This document shows, one piece after another, positions 7,525 to 15,950 of a DNA stretch of 64,000 nucleotides. Where the stretch lies: the NCBI RefSeq assembly GCF_036924595.1, contig NZ_JAZHRV010000001.1, forward strand, positions 2,356,001 through 2,420,000, given 5' to 3'. Position 1 is the stretch's first letter, and every line of letters starts with the position of its first letter. The translations under genes and the position numbers were made by a program. Source of the DNA: Bradyrhizobium algeriense. Its GTDB lineage: Bacteria > Pseudomonadota > Alphaproteobacteria > Rhizobiales > Xanthobacteraceae. Below the pieces are notes generated by a model. That model saw only the letters and a list, made by a program, of their open reading frames with translations, was not told the origin of the DNA and searched no databases.

Positions 7525-9779
7525 TCTTTCCGGTTGGCTTCTCCGTCCGCGATCAGCAACACCGACACTTTTGATTTGCTGAGAATCGCGGCGGCTACGC
7601 CGCCAAAGTTCAGCGCATCCCCCTTCATCCGATCGACCCCCAATATGACGAGATCGGCGCCGCTGGTCTCGATCTCCTGCAAGATGGCCTCTTCAGGAGT
7701 CGCATTCGCACGCAGCGTCGTTCTGACGTCGACATCATAGCGGGCCGCTGCCGCGGCGGCGTCTTTCAAAATACCTTCCTCGCGCGCGAGTGACATGCTG
7801 GCGCCGCGCCGGCGCGCGCCTTTGTCCCTCGTCGTGGACACATAAACCACCCTGAGTGGACAAGGGCTCGAGCGCGCCAGCGCGCCCGCGACCTCCGCAC
7901 CGCGTCGCGATACGGCACTTCCGGAAACCGGAACCAGGATCCTGAACTCCGCACCCGCGGGTTGCTTGAGGTGGACGCCCTTTGCCGCAACGAGAGCAAC
8001 AGGCCCCTTGAAGCCCGAGGCGACGTCTTCGACTTTCTGGTCGAAGCCGTCTTTGCCCAAGACATTCTCCATTCCGACAACGAGAAGATCGAATCCCTTT
8101 CGCGCCTCTTCCTCGACGGCATCGGCGGCCTTTTGAGCCCGGGCGCGCGTCGTTATCTCGACGTCGCCCACGCTCTCTTGGTCGGCCTCTGCGATTTTCG
8201 TGGCGGCTTCTCTTACGACCGCTTCGTGGCTCTCTTCATCCTGGCGCTTTCCTTCCTGTTGCTTTGCACGGGCACCTACATGAAGAACCGTAATTGGCAG
8301 GCCACGCGTTCCTGCGAGCAGGCCCGCGACACGAGAGGCAAATTTCGCATTCGCGCCTTCATCTACGGCGAGCAACAGGCGCTCGAGATTCGCGACAAAA
8401 TCCTTTTGCTCGAACTCCTCGCGCTCAAGGCGCGCCTTTTCATCCTTCCCGAGCGGAAGACGGGAAAGCGCGCCGCGAAGCATCGGCGGCATCGCCATGG
8501 TGGTGAGGATCGCCATCGTCACGATCATCGAGAACAGATTTTGGCTAAGTACTCCCATGGAAAGACCGATGGTGGCGATGATGACTTCGGTCGAGCCGCG
8601 CGCATTCATTCCGGTTGCCAGCGCGTAGGATTCCCTTGGCGTGAGCCCACCAAGCGCGCCGCCCGCAAACGCGCCGCCGAATTTTCCGATGCTGGCGATG
8701 CACACCAGCGCGCCCGTCAGCATCAGCAGACCAGGATCCCGAAGCACGGTCAGATCCGTGCTCAGGCCGGCCATACCGAAAAACACTGGCATGAACAGAC
8801 CCGTGATCAAGCCACGCAAGCGCTCGTCGATCTGCCGCGTCAGGATCGGCGATTCGCCGACCAGGATGCCGGCGACGAACGCGCCGAGCACGGTATGAAC
8901 CCCGATCAGGTGCGTGATCATCGCCATCGTGCTCATCAGGAGCAGGATGACGGTGATCACCGCGGCTGAGCTCACCAGATAATCGTTGGTCCAGCGAATC
9001 AGGCGGAATACCAGCCGTCGACCGACAGTGAAGCTGATGGCCAGGAAGAGAAGGGTACCAAGCACGGCCTGACCGACGGAAGAAACATCGAGCGTGCCGT
9101 GCGATGCCAGACTGAAGATCATGGCGATGATGATCCAGCCGATGGTGTCGTCGATGATGGCTGTGGCAACAATGATCTGGCCGACATTCCGCCGCATGAA
9201 GTTCATTTCGCGCACGACCACAGCGACGATTTTTACCGACGAGATCGAGAGCGCGGTACCTAGAAACAGCGAGGCCACGAGGCGGGTTTCGGGATGCGGA
9301 AGCAGGCTCTGCGGCAGAACCTGGCCGAGCGAGAAGCCGCAGATGAATGGGACCACGATCCCCGCAATCGATACCGAGGCAGCCGCACGCCCTACCTTGC
9401 GGACCAACTTGAGGTCCGTTTCCATCCCCGTCAGCAGCAACAGCAACAGGATGCCGACCTGCGCGATGCCCTCGATCAGCGCTTTCTGTTCGGGCGAGGG
9501 GGGAAAGATCGCCGCATGGGCGGCGGGCCAGAGCCATCCGAACAGGGAAGGGCCCAGCAACAGGCCGGCCAACAGTTCCCCGATCACGGATGGCTGGCCG
9601 ATCCGCTGCATGATTTCGCCGAGCCCGCGTCCGACCGCTACCAGGAGCGCGATCTGGGCCAGCAGCAGGAATTCGGATGGACGGGCTGATTTTTCGCCCT
9701 CAGCGCTGACGACTGTTGTCATCAGCAGGAATGCAGCGAGCGTCCACAAGGTTCGCGACCGGCACCATCTGATTGCCAT
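7521..9779 (-). CDS. CPA2-family cation:proton antiporter with tandem Usp domains
   Basis: 752 aa. A signal-like N-terminus precedes about 12 membrane segments (residues ~35-440) of the KefB/CPA2 type. The conserved I-G-Q-P-S-V-I-G-E-L helix start is near residue 60, and the transport motif A-I-I-D-D is near residue 210. The cytosolic part (~470-745) carries two universal-stress-like repeats, each with a hydrophobic strand and D-L-L-V-V-G-M or D-L-V-I-L-G-V-D-R-M-K-G. Predicted to exchange Na+ or K+ for H+ at the inner membrane, with the Usp domains sensing nucleotide or stress. Its stop codon lies in repeat copy B. Confidence 0.88.
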   Translation of the reverse strand: MAIRWCRSRTLWTLAAFLLMTTVVSAEGEKSARPSEFLLLAQIALLVAVGRGLGEIMQRIGQPSVIGELLAGLLLGPSLFGWLWPAAHAAIFPPSPEQKALIEGIAQVGILLLLLLTGMETDLKLVRKVGRAAASVSIAGIVVPFICGFSLGQVLPQSLLPHPETRLVASLFLGTALSISSVKIVAVVVREMNFMRRNVGQIIVATAIIDDTIGWIIIAMIFSLASHGTLDVSSVGQAVLGTLLFLAISFTVGRRLVFRLIRWTNDYLVSSAAVITVILLLMSTMAMITHLIGVHTVLGAFVAGILVGESPILTRQIDERLRGLITGLFMPVFFGMAGLSTDLTVLRDPGLLMLTGALVCIASIGKFGGAFAGGALGGLTPRESYALATGMNARGSTEVIIATIGLSMGVLSQNLFSMIVTMAILTTMAMPPMLRGALSRLPLGKDEKARLEREEFEQKDFVANLERLLLAVDEGANAKFASRVAGLLAGTRGLPITVLHVGARAKQQEGKRQDEESHEAVVREAATKIAEADQESVGDVEITTRARAQKAADAVEEEARKGFDLLVVGMENVLGKDGFDQKVEDVASGFKGPVALVAAKGVHLKQPAGAEFRILVPVSGSAVSRRGAEVAGALARSSPCPLRVVYVSTTRDKGARRRGASMSLAREEGILKDAAAAAARYDVDVRTTLRANATPEEAILQEIETSGADLVILGVDRMKGDALNFGGVAAAILSKSKVSVLLIADGEANRKD

Positions 9780-10050
9780 CGCTTAATTCCCCAAAATCCG
9801 CGATCCGGAAGTTTTGGATTCCGTGCCTTCCCGGGGTCAATTGCGTTCATGATGATTGGTTTCAAGCGGCTAACGGACCTTTGGCATGAGGAGGCAGTGC
9901 CGATTTCTGAATCGAACGCGAATCCGGCCGCGCGGCGTTGGCAGTTGAACGAATGTTTGGCGCCTGGATCGCGGCCGGGGTGGTTGCGCTCGGCAGCCCG
10001 GCGCGATCAGTCCTTGCCGCACGGCATATGATCGGGCAACAGGGGCGCAA

Positions 10051-10926
10051 ATGACTGGCGACTTCGAAAAAATGGCCGCGCGCGCGGCGCCGGCGATTTT
10101 CGTCGTGCTCTGGAGCACGGGCTTCATCGGCACCAAATATGTGCTGAACAATGCCGAGCCGCTGACCTATCTCGCGATCCGCATGGCCTGCGTCGTGGGG
10201 CTGATGGCGATCATCGTGGCGATCGCGCGGCCACGCTGGCCGGATCGCATCGGCATCGCGCACAGCGCCGTCGCCGGCATTCTGGTGCATGGAATCTATC
10301 TCGGCGGCACGGCGATCGCGATCGCGCATTCGATTCCGGCGGGGCTCTCGGCATTGATCCCAGGGCTGCAGCCGATTCTTACCTCGACGCTTGCAAGCCG
10401 CTGGCTCGGCGAACGCGTCACGCCACTGCAATGGGGCGGATTGCTGCTCGGGCTCGCCGGCGTCGTGCTGATCCTGCACGACCGGCCGATGAGCGGCGAG
10501 GCGGGTTGGGGATGGCTTGCCTCGGCCATATCGCTGGTCAGCATCACCTTGGGCACGCTCTACCAGCGCCGCTACTGCAGCACGATCGACTGGCGTTCCG
10601 GCAATCTCGTGCAATACGTCGCGGTGACGATTTTCTTCGGCCTCGGCGCATGGCTGTTCGAGACCAATGTGGTGCACTGGACCACCGAGTTCATCCTGGC
10701 GCTGACCTGGCTTGCCGTGGTGTTGTCGATCGGGTCGATCGGACTCTTGTACTGGCTGATCCGCCGCTCGGCCGCAACGTCGGTGGCGAGCCTGTTCTAT
10801 CTGGTCCCGGCCGTGACGTCGCTGATGGCGTATGTGCTGTTCGGCGAGAAGCTCGACGCGGTTTCGATTGTCGGCATGATCGCCTGTGCTGCTGCGGTGC
10901 TGGTGGTCAACCGCCGTTCAGTTTGA
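10051..10926 (+). CDS. EamA/DMT-family transporter
   Basis: 291 aa, about ten membrane segments in two repeated halves, as expected for the drug/metabolite transporter superfamily. Family features include the N-terminal F-V-V-L-W-S-T-G-F-I-G helix, a central L-I-P-G-L-Q-P-I-L-T segment with W-L-G-E-R, and the second-half equivalent Y-L-V-P-A-V-T-S-L-M-A-Y-V-L-F-G-E-K. It probably exports small metabolites, but the substrate cannot be read. The 270 bases upstream hold no gene. Confidence 0.88.
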   Translation: MTGDFEKMAARAAPAIFVVLWSTGFIGTKYVLNNAEPLTYLAIRMACVVGLMAIIVAIARPRWPDRIGIAHSAVAGILVHGIYLGGTAIAIAHSIPAGLSALIPGLQPILTSTLASRWLGERVTPLQWGGLLLGLAGVVLILHDRPMSGEAGWGWLASAISLVSITLGTLYQRRYCSTIDWRSGNLVQYVAVTIFFGLGAWLFETNVVHWTTEFILALTWLAVVLSIGSIGLLYWLIRRSAATSVASLFYLVPAVTSLMAYVLFGEKLDAVSIVGMIACAAAVLVVNRRSV

Positions 10927-11056
10927 AGTAGAGTTCTCGACCTTCATGCACGTATAAATTTCGTGAGGCTTCTCAATATTTTCTCTGGGTTGTGCCCATT
11001 AAGGCGATCGTAAGCAAAACGGGTCAGATTGGGCACGATTTTGGGGGATTTCTCGT

Positions 11057-12793
11057 ATGACCACGCAATCCATTGGAAAGTTCCTGCCGGCGCTCAAGCT
11101 GCGGCTCGGCACCAAAGCCGTTATCTCGGCCATCCTTCTGATTGCGGTCAATACCGCGCTGGTGGTGGGAGCGGCCCATTGGTCGCTTACCTCCGAGTTC
11201 GGCGATCGGGCGCTGCGGGATATCGAGGTCAACCTGCGCACCCTGGGCCTGGCGTTTGCCGAGACCTACAGCGACGCCAAGATTACGATCAAGGACGGGG
11301 CCGTCGCCCGCGCCGAAATTTCCAAAATGCCGGAGTTCAAGGACCACGCGATCGTCGATCGCGCGGTCGGCTATACCGGCGGCAACGCGACGCTTTTCGT
11401 CTATGACGATGCCAGCAACCAGTTCGTTCGCCGCACCACCAACGTCAAGAAGGAGAACGGCGACCGTGCCGTCGGCACCCAGCTCGCCCCCGACCATCCG
11501 GGGCAGGCGGTCGTGCGTCGCGGCGAGGCTTACCGGGGGCCGGCGACGCTGTTCGGCAAGACCTTCATGACGGCCTACTACCCGATCATGAATCCGGCCG
11601 GAAAGGTGATCGGACTTCTCTATGTCGGCATTCCCATGGCGCACTACGAGAGCATGCTGTCGCACGCCATTCAGAACATGGCGATCGCAGCCGGCATCGC
11701 TGCGCTGCTCGTGATGATGCTGACCATGGTGCTGGTGCGCCGGGTGACCAAGCCGCTGATCTCGGTCACGGCCTCGCTGACGGCAATCGCCAACGGCAAC
11801 ACCGAGGTTGAGGTCGACTACCACGACCGAATGGACGAGATCGGCGAGATTGCGCGTACTCTCGCGGTCTTCAAGAACAACTCGGTCGAACGCCGTCGCC
11901 TGCGCGACGAACAGATTGCGGCTGCCGCCGCCGCTGCCGAGCAGCGCAAGACTGAATTGCGGAGCTTCGTCGACGAGTTCCAGACCAGCGTCGGCAGCAT
12001 CCTTGACAAGGTGCTGAACTCCTCCAGCGAATTCGAGCGTGTCGCGCAGCAGCTCACCGAGACCGCGCGGACTACGGCTGGCCTGTCGGGCAAGTCGGCC
12101 GGCGCTTCGGAGACCGCCTCCGAGCATGTCCGCACCGCGGCGACCGCCTCCGACGAGCTCTCCAGCTCGATCGCCGAAATCACCCGCCGGGTCCAGGAAT
12201 CGAACGGGATCGCGGCCGACGCCGTCAAGCAGGCGGCTGCCACCGACCAGCGCATCAACGAATTGTCCGAAGCCGGCGCCCGGATCGGCGACGTGGTGAA
12301 ATTGATCACCTCGATTGCCGAGCAGACCAACCTGTTGGCGCTCAACGCCACCATCGAGGCGGCGCGGGCGGGCGATGCCGGCCGCGGCTTTGCCGTGGTG
12401 GCGCAGGAGGTCAAGAGCCTCGCCGGCCAGACCGCGAAGGCGACCGAGGAGATTTCCAGCCAGATCGGCAACATGCAGCTTGCGACCGAAGAGTCGGTCA
12501 GCGCGATCAAGGCGATCGGCCAGACCATCGAACGCATCAGCGATATCGCCACCTCGATCTCGGCGGCGGTCGAGCAGCAGCGCGGCGCTACCCAGAACAT
12601 CGCCGAGAGCGTTCGCGCGGCGGCCAGCGGCACGGCAGACGTTGCGGCCAACATCCGCAACGCCGCGCAGGGCGCCGACGAGACCGGCGAGACCTCGAGC
12701 CGGATGTTTGCCTCCGCGCAGAATCTGTCGAGCGAGAGCCTGCACCTGAAGGCCGAGGTCGAAAAATTCCTCGACCGCGTCCGCGCCGCCTGA
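11057..12793 (+). CDS. Methyl-accepting chemotaxis protein with Cache-type sensor
   Basis: 578 aa. Membrane helix ~residues 20-42. Periplasmic domain ~45-190 is of the single-Cache kind with [10 protein letters not shown] and [14 protein letters not shown] second membrane helix follows at ~192-214, then HAMP ([14 protein letters not shown]). The signalling domain (~330-565) has the kinase-contacting tip [12 protein letters not shown] and [12 protein letters not shown]. It relays ligand binding to CheA/CheW. No che genes are nearby, so it is an orphan receptor. Confidence 0.95.
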   Translation: MTTQSIGKFLPALKLRLGTKAVISAILLIAVNTALVVGAAHWSLTSEFGDRALRDIEVNLRTLGLAFAETYSDAKITIKDGAVARAEISKMPEFKDHAIVDRAVGYTGGNATLFVYDDASNQFVRRTTNVKKENGDRAVGTQLAPDHPGQAVVRRGEAYRGPATLFGKTFMTAYYPIMNPAGKVIGLLYVGIPMAHYESMLSHAIQNMAIAAGIAALLVMMLTMVLVRRVTKPLISVTASLTAIANGNTEVEVDYHDRMDEIGEIARTLAVFKNNSVERRRLRDEQIAAAAAAAEQRKTELRSFVDEFQTSVGSILDKVLNSSSEFERVAQQLTETARTTAGLSGKSAGASETASEHVRTAATASDELSSSIAEITRRVQESNGIAADAVKQAAATDQRINELSEAGARIGDVVKLITSIAEQTNLLALNATIEAARAGDAGRGFAVVAQEVKSLAGQTAKATEEISSQIGNMQLATEESVSAIKAIGQTIERISDIATSISAAVEQQRGATQNIAESVRAAASGTADVAANIRNAAQGADETGETSSRMFASAQNLSSESLHLKAEVEKFLDRVRAA

Positions 12794-12901
12794 CGGAAGC
12801 GTCACGGCTGCGGCGCCCGCCGCCGGTGAAACCGGAAGCTTCCGGATTCGTAGTTTCCCCATACTGCGAATGCCCCTCGTTTCCCGGGCTGGAGGGCTTC
12901 C

Positions 12902-13303
12902 GTGAACCGATACGCCGCGCTCTATCTGGTGACGCTGCTCGTCATCCTCCCCCTTGATTTTCTGTTCCTTGGCGTCGTCGCCAGGGACTTCCTCGCCTCC
13001 CAGGTCGGCAACATGCTGGGCGAGATCAAGCTCGCACCCGCGATCCTGTTCTATCTGATCTATGTTGCTGGCGTCGTGACCTTCGTCAGCGGCGGGCAGG
13101 GCGCTACCTGGCAATCCACGCTGCTCTATGGCGCGCTGTTCGGCTTCTTTTGCTACGCGACTTTCGACCTGACCTCGCTGGCGCTGCTCAAGCATTGGAG
13201 TTAGCCGGTCGCGATCGTCGACGTCGCGTGGGGGGCGTTCGTGACGGCGGTCTCCTCGACCGCCGGATTGCTCGTGGCGGATTGGGTGGTGCCGAAAATG
13301 TAG
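12902..13303 (+). pseudogene. DUF2177 membrane protein interrupted by an amber codon
   Basis: Starts at GTG 12902. The first 100 codons encode a DUF2177 protein (MNRYAALYLVTLLVILPLDF…, ATFDLTSLALLKHW). A TAG at 13202-13204 interrupts, yet the frame continues with PVAIVDVAWGAFVTAVSS… to a second TAG at 13301-13303, giving 133 codons, the usual family length. The tail after the stop (I-V-D-V-A-W-G) is the family's conserved last helix. One base change (from TGG or TTG) would explain it. Either a recent pseudogene, a read-through or a sequence error. Confidence 0.85.
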
Positions 13304-13389
13304 GGTGGGCAAAGCGTAGCGTGCCCACCACTTCTTGCATCGCTCTTGATGGTGGGCACGGCGCAAGCGCGCCTTTGCCCACCCTACGC
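13301..13389. repeat. Long imperfect palindrome (GGGTGGGC repeat)
   Basis: TAGGGTGGGCAAAGCG and GCGTGCCCACCA on the left are mirrored by TGGTGGGCAC and CGCCTTTGCCCACCCTA on the right around a ~25-base spacer. This is a repeat type frequent between genes in Bradyrhizobium. It begins at the final stop of the broken DUF2177 gene and ends 13 bases before the peroxiredoxin gene stop, so it may act as a bidirectional terminator between convergent genes. Confidence 0.85.
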
Positions 13390-13401
13390 CATCTCAATTC
13401 G

Positions 13402-14061
13402 TCACTTCGGCTGCGGCACGATCCGGATGTAGGGCTTCGGCGCCTTCCAGCCGGCCGGATAGATCGTCTTCGCCTCGTCGTCGCTGACGGAGCCTGCGAT
13501 GATGACGTCCTCGCCCTGCTTCCAGTCGGCCGGCGTCGCGACGCGATGCTTTGCGGTCAGCTGCAGCGAGTCGATCGCGCGCAGTATCTCCTGGAAGTTG
13601 CGGCCGGTGGTCATCGGATAGACGATCGTCAGCTTGATCTTCTTGTCGGGGCCGATCACGATCGCGTTGCGGACGGTCTGGTTGTCTGCAGGCGTGCGGG
13701 TGAGAGGATCGCCCGAGGTCGAAGCCGGCAGCATCTCGTAAAGCTTGGAGACGTTGTAGTCGGTATCGCCGATCATCGGATAGTTCGGCGCAGCACCCTG
13801 CGTCTCCTTGATGTCCTCGGACCATTTCGAATGCCGGTCGACGGGATCGACGCTCAGGCCCATCAGCTTGACGCCGCGCTTGTCGAACTCCGGCTTCAAC
13901 TTCGCGAGAGCGCCGAGTTCGGTGGTACAAACCGGCGTGAAATCCTTCGGGTGCGAGAACAAGAGCGCCCAGCTATTGCCGATCCAGTCGTGGAATTTGA
14001 TTTTTCCCTCGGTGGTCTGGGCTTCGAAATCGGGGGCGGTTGCGCCAATAGGGAGTGCCAT
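13402..14061 (-). CDS. 1-Cys (Prx6-type) peroxiredoxin
   Basis: 219 aa, full length for Prx6. The peroxidatic motif D-F-T-P-V-C-T-T-E-L places the catalytic cysteine at residue 45. No second cysteine follows, so it is of the 1-Cys type. The C-terminal extension (A-D-W-K-Q-G-E-D-V-I-I and Y-P-A-G-W-K-A-P-K-P-Y) is characteristic. It reduces hydrogen and alkyl peroxides in the cytosol with an external thiol. Its promoter lies in the 14062-14250 gap. Confidence 0.94.
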   Translation of the reverse strand: MALPIGATAPDFEAQTTEGKIKFHDWIGNSWALLFSHPKDFTPVCTTELGALAKLKPEFDKRGVKLMGLSVDPVDRHSKWSEDIKETQGAAPNYPMIGDTDYNVSKLYEMLPASTSGDPLTRTPADNQTVRNAIVIGPDKKIKLTIVYPMTTGRNFQEILRAIDSLQLTAKHRVATPADWKQGEDVIIAGSVSDDEAKTIYPAGWKAPKPYIRIVPQPK

Positions 14062-14249
14062 GATGTGACCTCATCTTATTAAAGTTACAGGAGAATTCGT
14101 CTCTAGCATTATACGAGTCTGAGGCGGTTAAGTGAACCAGTTAGCGCAAAAGGTGAGATCCTTCTCCGCAAGCCCGGAACTCCTAGCATCTTCTTTTGAT
14201 CCGCGCCTCTGCGACGAAAAGAACCCGTTTGCTCCCGCATTTGGCGAAG
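14062..14249. other. Upstream region of the peroxiredoxin gene
   Basis: Promoter region of the minus-strand peroxiredoxin gene. AT-rich around 14065-14120. No gene or repeat recognised. Confidence 0.4.
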
Positions 14250-14411
14250 ATGAGTCAGGTTCTGGAGCTATCCTTTTGTTTGATCGCAATCTTTTCAACA
14301 CTGTTCCACTTTTCTGCCGCCGCTGCCCCGATGTCGCCTTTTATCGCCCGCATCACGCCGGGCCGCTTTGCACCCGAGGGTGCGTTGTGGGTGCTTTGGC
14401 CTGAACCGTGA
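14250..14411 (+). CDS. Possible 53-aa exported peptide
   Basis: The frame MSQVLELSFCLIAIFSTLFH… has a signal-peptide-like hydrophobic helix ending in A-A-A-A, then a ~27-residue tail (PMSPFIARITPG…WPEP). The ribosome-binding site (GGCGAAG) is weak and upstream in-frame ATG codons exist. Coding use is unproven; it is listed because the helix is well formed and no other feature explains the stretch. Confidence 0.35.
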   Translation: MSQVLELSFCLIAIFSTLFHFSAAAAPMSPFIARITPGRFAPEGALWVLWPEP

Positions 14412-14537
14412 CCGGCATCACAGCGACCAATTGGCAACCATGTAAAAATCTCGAAATGCCAGTTTCGAATCGTTAACCGCTCGTTCATGCCCGGTATGGA
14501 AATGCTGGACCTGAAAAAGAAATCGAGAAGTGCAACT

Positions 14538-15128
14538 ATGCCTGCCCCGACTGCCAAGACCACTGAAACGTCCATTGAGACATCCGACGACGTCCCGCAA
14601 CCGTCCTGCCGCCAGACCGCGGCGCACGCGCTCACCATCGTGCGCGACGGCGTGATCACTGGCGAGGGGCCCACGACCAAGGGCCGTATCCATTTTTCCC
14701 GCGCGCTCGATGCCGATGACGCTGCCTGGTGCGCGCGCATCCTGACCGTCAGCGCGGTCGAGCATCAGCCGGTGAGCCGCGCCGAAGTCGAGGCGCTGTT
14801 TGAAATCAGCGACGCCGCCGCCGAGCGTACCGACGACGGACGTTTCGACGACCTGCTGGCCAAGGCGGTCGCCCATCATGCGGCGTCCGAATCCGGCCTG
14901 CCGGTGCCGCCGCGCACGGTGGCGCTGTCGCCCGATACCGACATCGAGAGCTGGGCGCCGACGCAAGCCGCCAAGATCGATACCAAGGTGCTGGAATGGC
15001 TTGCCAGCCAGATGCGCGGCAAGCGCCGCGTTAACCACCGCCTCACAGCGCTGGTCGCAACCCTGATCGGCGCCGCCGCGCTCCCGCTCGCGCAACTGCC
15101 GGGCATGCTGGATATGGGGATGCTGTAA
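14538..15128 (+). CDS. Conserved hypothetical protein with C-terminal hydrophobic helix
   Basis: 196 aa from ATG 14538, preferred because GAGAAG lies 7 nt upstream; ATG 14487 is in frame and would add 17 residues. Residues ~20-150 look like an alpha/beta or helical regulatory domain (D-D-A-A-W-C-A-R-I-L-T-V-S; F-D-D-L-L-A-K-A-V-A-H-H). Residues ~165-190 hold a basic patch (R-G-K-R-R-V-N-H-R) followed by a hydrophobic segment. No family recognised. A strong terminator follows. Confidence 0.7.
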   Translation: MPAPTAKTTETSIETSDDVPQPSCRQTAAHALTIVRDGVITGEGPTTKGRIHFSRALDADDAAWCARILTVSAVEHQPVSRAEVEALFEISDAAAERTDDGRFDDLLAKAVAHHAASESGLPVPPRTVALSPDTDIESWAPTQAAKIDTKVLEWLASQMRGKRRVNHRLTALVATLIGAAALPLAQLPGMLDMGML

Positions 15129-15155
15129 GTTCATCTGGCGATCACTGACCTGAAG

Positions 15156-15186
15156 ACGGCGGGGTCATTCCCCGCCGTTTTGTTTT
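15156..15186 (+). terminator. Rho-independent terminator
   Basis: ACGGCGGGG, 5-nt loop, CCCCGCCGT, then TTTGTTTT. It lies 27 bases after the stop of the 14538-15128 gene. Confidence 0.9.
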
Positions 15187-15202
15187 GGCACCGCTGATGA
15201 GG

Positions 15203-15262
15203 CCGTCATTGCGAGCCACCCGGTCGGCGCGAAGCGCCGCCGGATGGCTCGCAATGACGGTA
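15203..15262. repeat. Palindromic repeat (CCGTCATTGCGAGCCA type)
   Basis: CCGTCATTGCGAGCCA (15203-15218) is inverted as TGGCTCGCAATGACGG (15244-15259), with an inner GGCGC/GCGCC hairpin. It is a common rhizobial intergenic palindrome, directly upstream of the long repeat. Confidence 0.85.
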
Positions 15263-15270
15263 GATACAGT

Positions 15271-15655
15271 TTTGCGATCTCGCGGCGCATTGCGTCCGAG
15301 GTTTGCATCTTCGTTTGCCCTCCTCGAAATAGAGGGCGCAGGGAAGACCGGGTGCTTGCTGCACCCGCGGTCTCGTGTGCAACGTGCACAGAAGAACACG
15401 CACACGAGCATACAGGTACAGGCGGAGCATCCCGGCCTTCCCTGCGCAATGGCTTTACGGCTTACTTCGTGCTCTTCCCGGAGAACGGCTCTTTTGCCTC
15501 CGTTATTGGCGGGACGCTTCCCGCCAACGTAGCGCCAGCACCGCGGCGCCCGAACCACACGACTTCACCGTACGCATCCGGCGCGTACGTCTAGCGCGCC
15601 ACCAGCGTCCACCGCATCTCACCGCACGTTCGTGACGATCGCGAGCGTCCCTCAA
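15271..15655 (+). repeat. Long structured intergenic repeat of the Bradyrhizobium type
   Basis: About 385 bases with no credible protein but a strong fold. GCGCAGGGAAGACCGGG (15328-15344) pairs with CCCGGCCTTCCCTGCGC (15432-15448), enclosing inner helices such as the G-T-G-C-T-T-G-C-T-G-C-A-C hairpin near 15350. The later part holds GGCGGGACGCTTCCCGCC. I recognise it as a multicopy element of Bradyrhizobium and relatives. Frames across it are artefacts. It may be a mobile repeat or a transcribed structured RNA; the sequence alone does not decide. Confidence 0.75.
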
Positions 15656-15950
15656 TTGGGTGAGACGCGCGGAGTTATGCGGGTGATTTGCCCGGCGGTG
15701 GAAGCGGTATATTTTTGCCGCGCAATCTGGACGACCCAAATCACGTTGAACCGGCTGGTGAAATTCGTTTTTACGCGCAGCGCGTTTTGCGGCATTTTGG
15801 ACGCGCGCCGAGCGGTCGACGCCTACGTCAGTGAAAGCCACGACCGAGGACTGTGACTTAAGTCACATTAACCGCTCGGCATTCCTACGTATTGTGACCG
15901 CTAAATTCGATGCTAGTGTCGGTTTTCATTGCCGATTTGGAAATTTTCTG
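15656..15950. other. Upstream region of the caspase cluster
   Basis: About 295 bases between the long repeat and the first caspase start. It contains no recognised gene and should hold the cluster promoter. A leader GCCGATTTGGAAATTTT just before ATG 15951 is nearly repeated before the second caspase (17852-17870), so the leader was duplicated with the gene. Confidence 0.5.

Noticed and set aside
11024..13366. 780-codon antisense frame over the chemoreceptor gene
   Set aside because: Shadow of a well-supported MCP. Long antisense frames are expected at this GC content.
15142..15635. Several 70-138-codon frames in the repeat region
   Set aside because: They cover a multicopy structured repeat and mirror each other on both strands, with no start signals.
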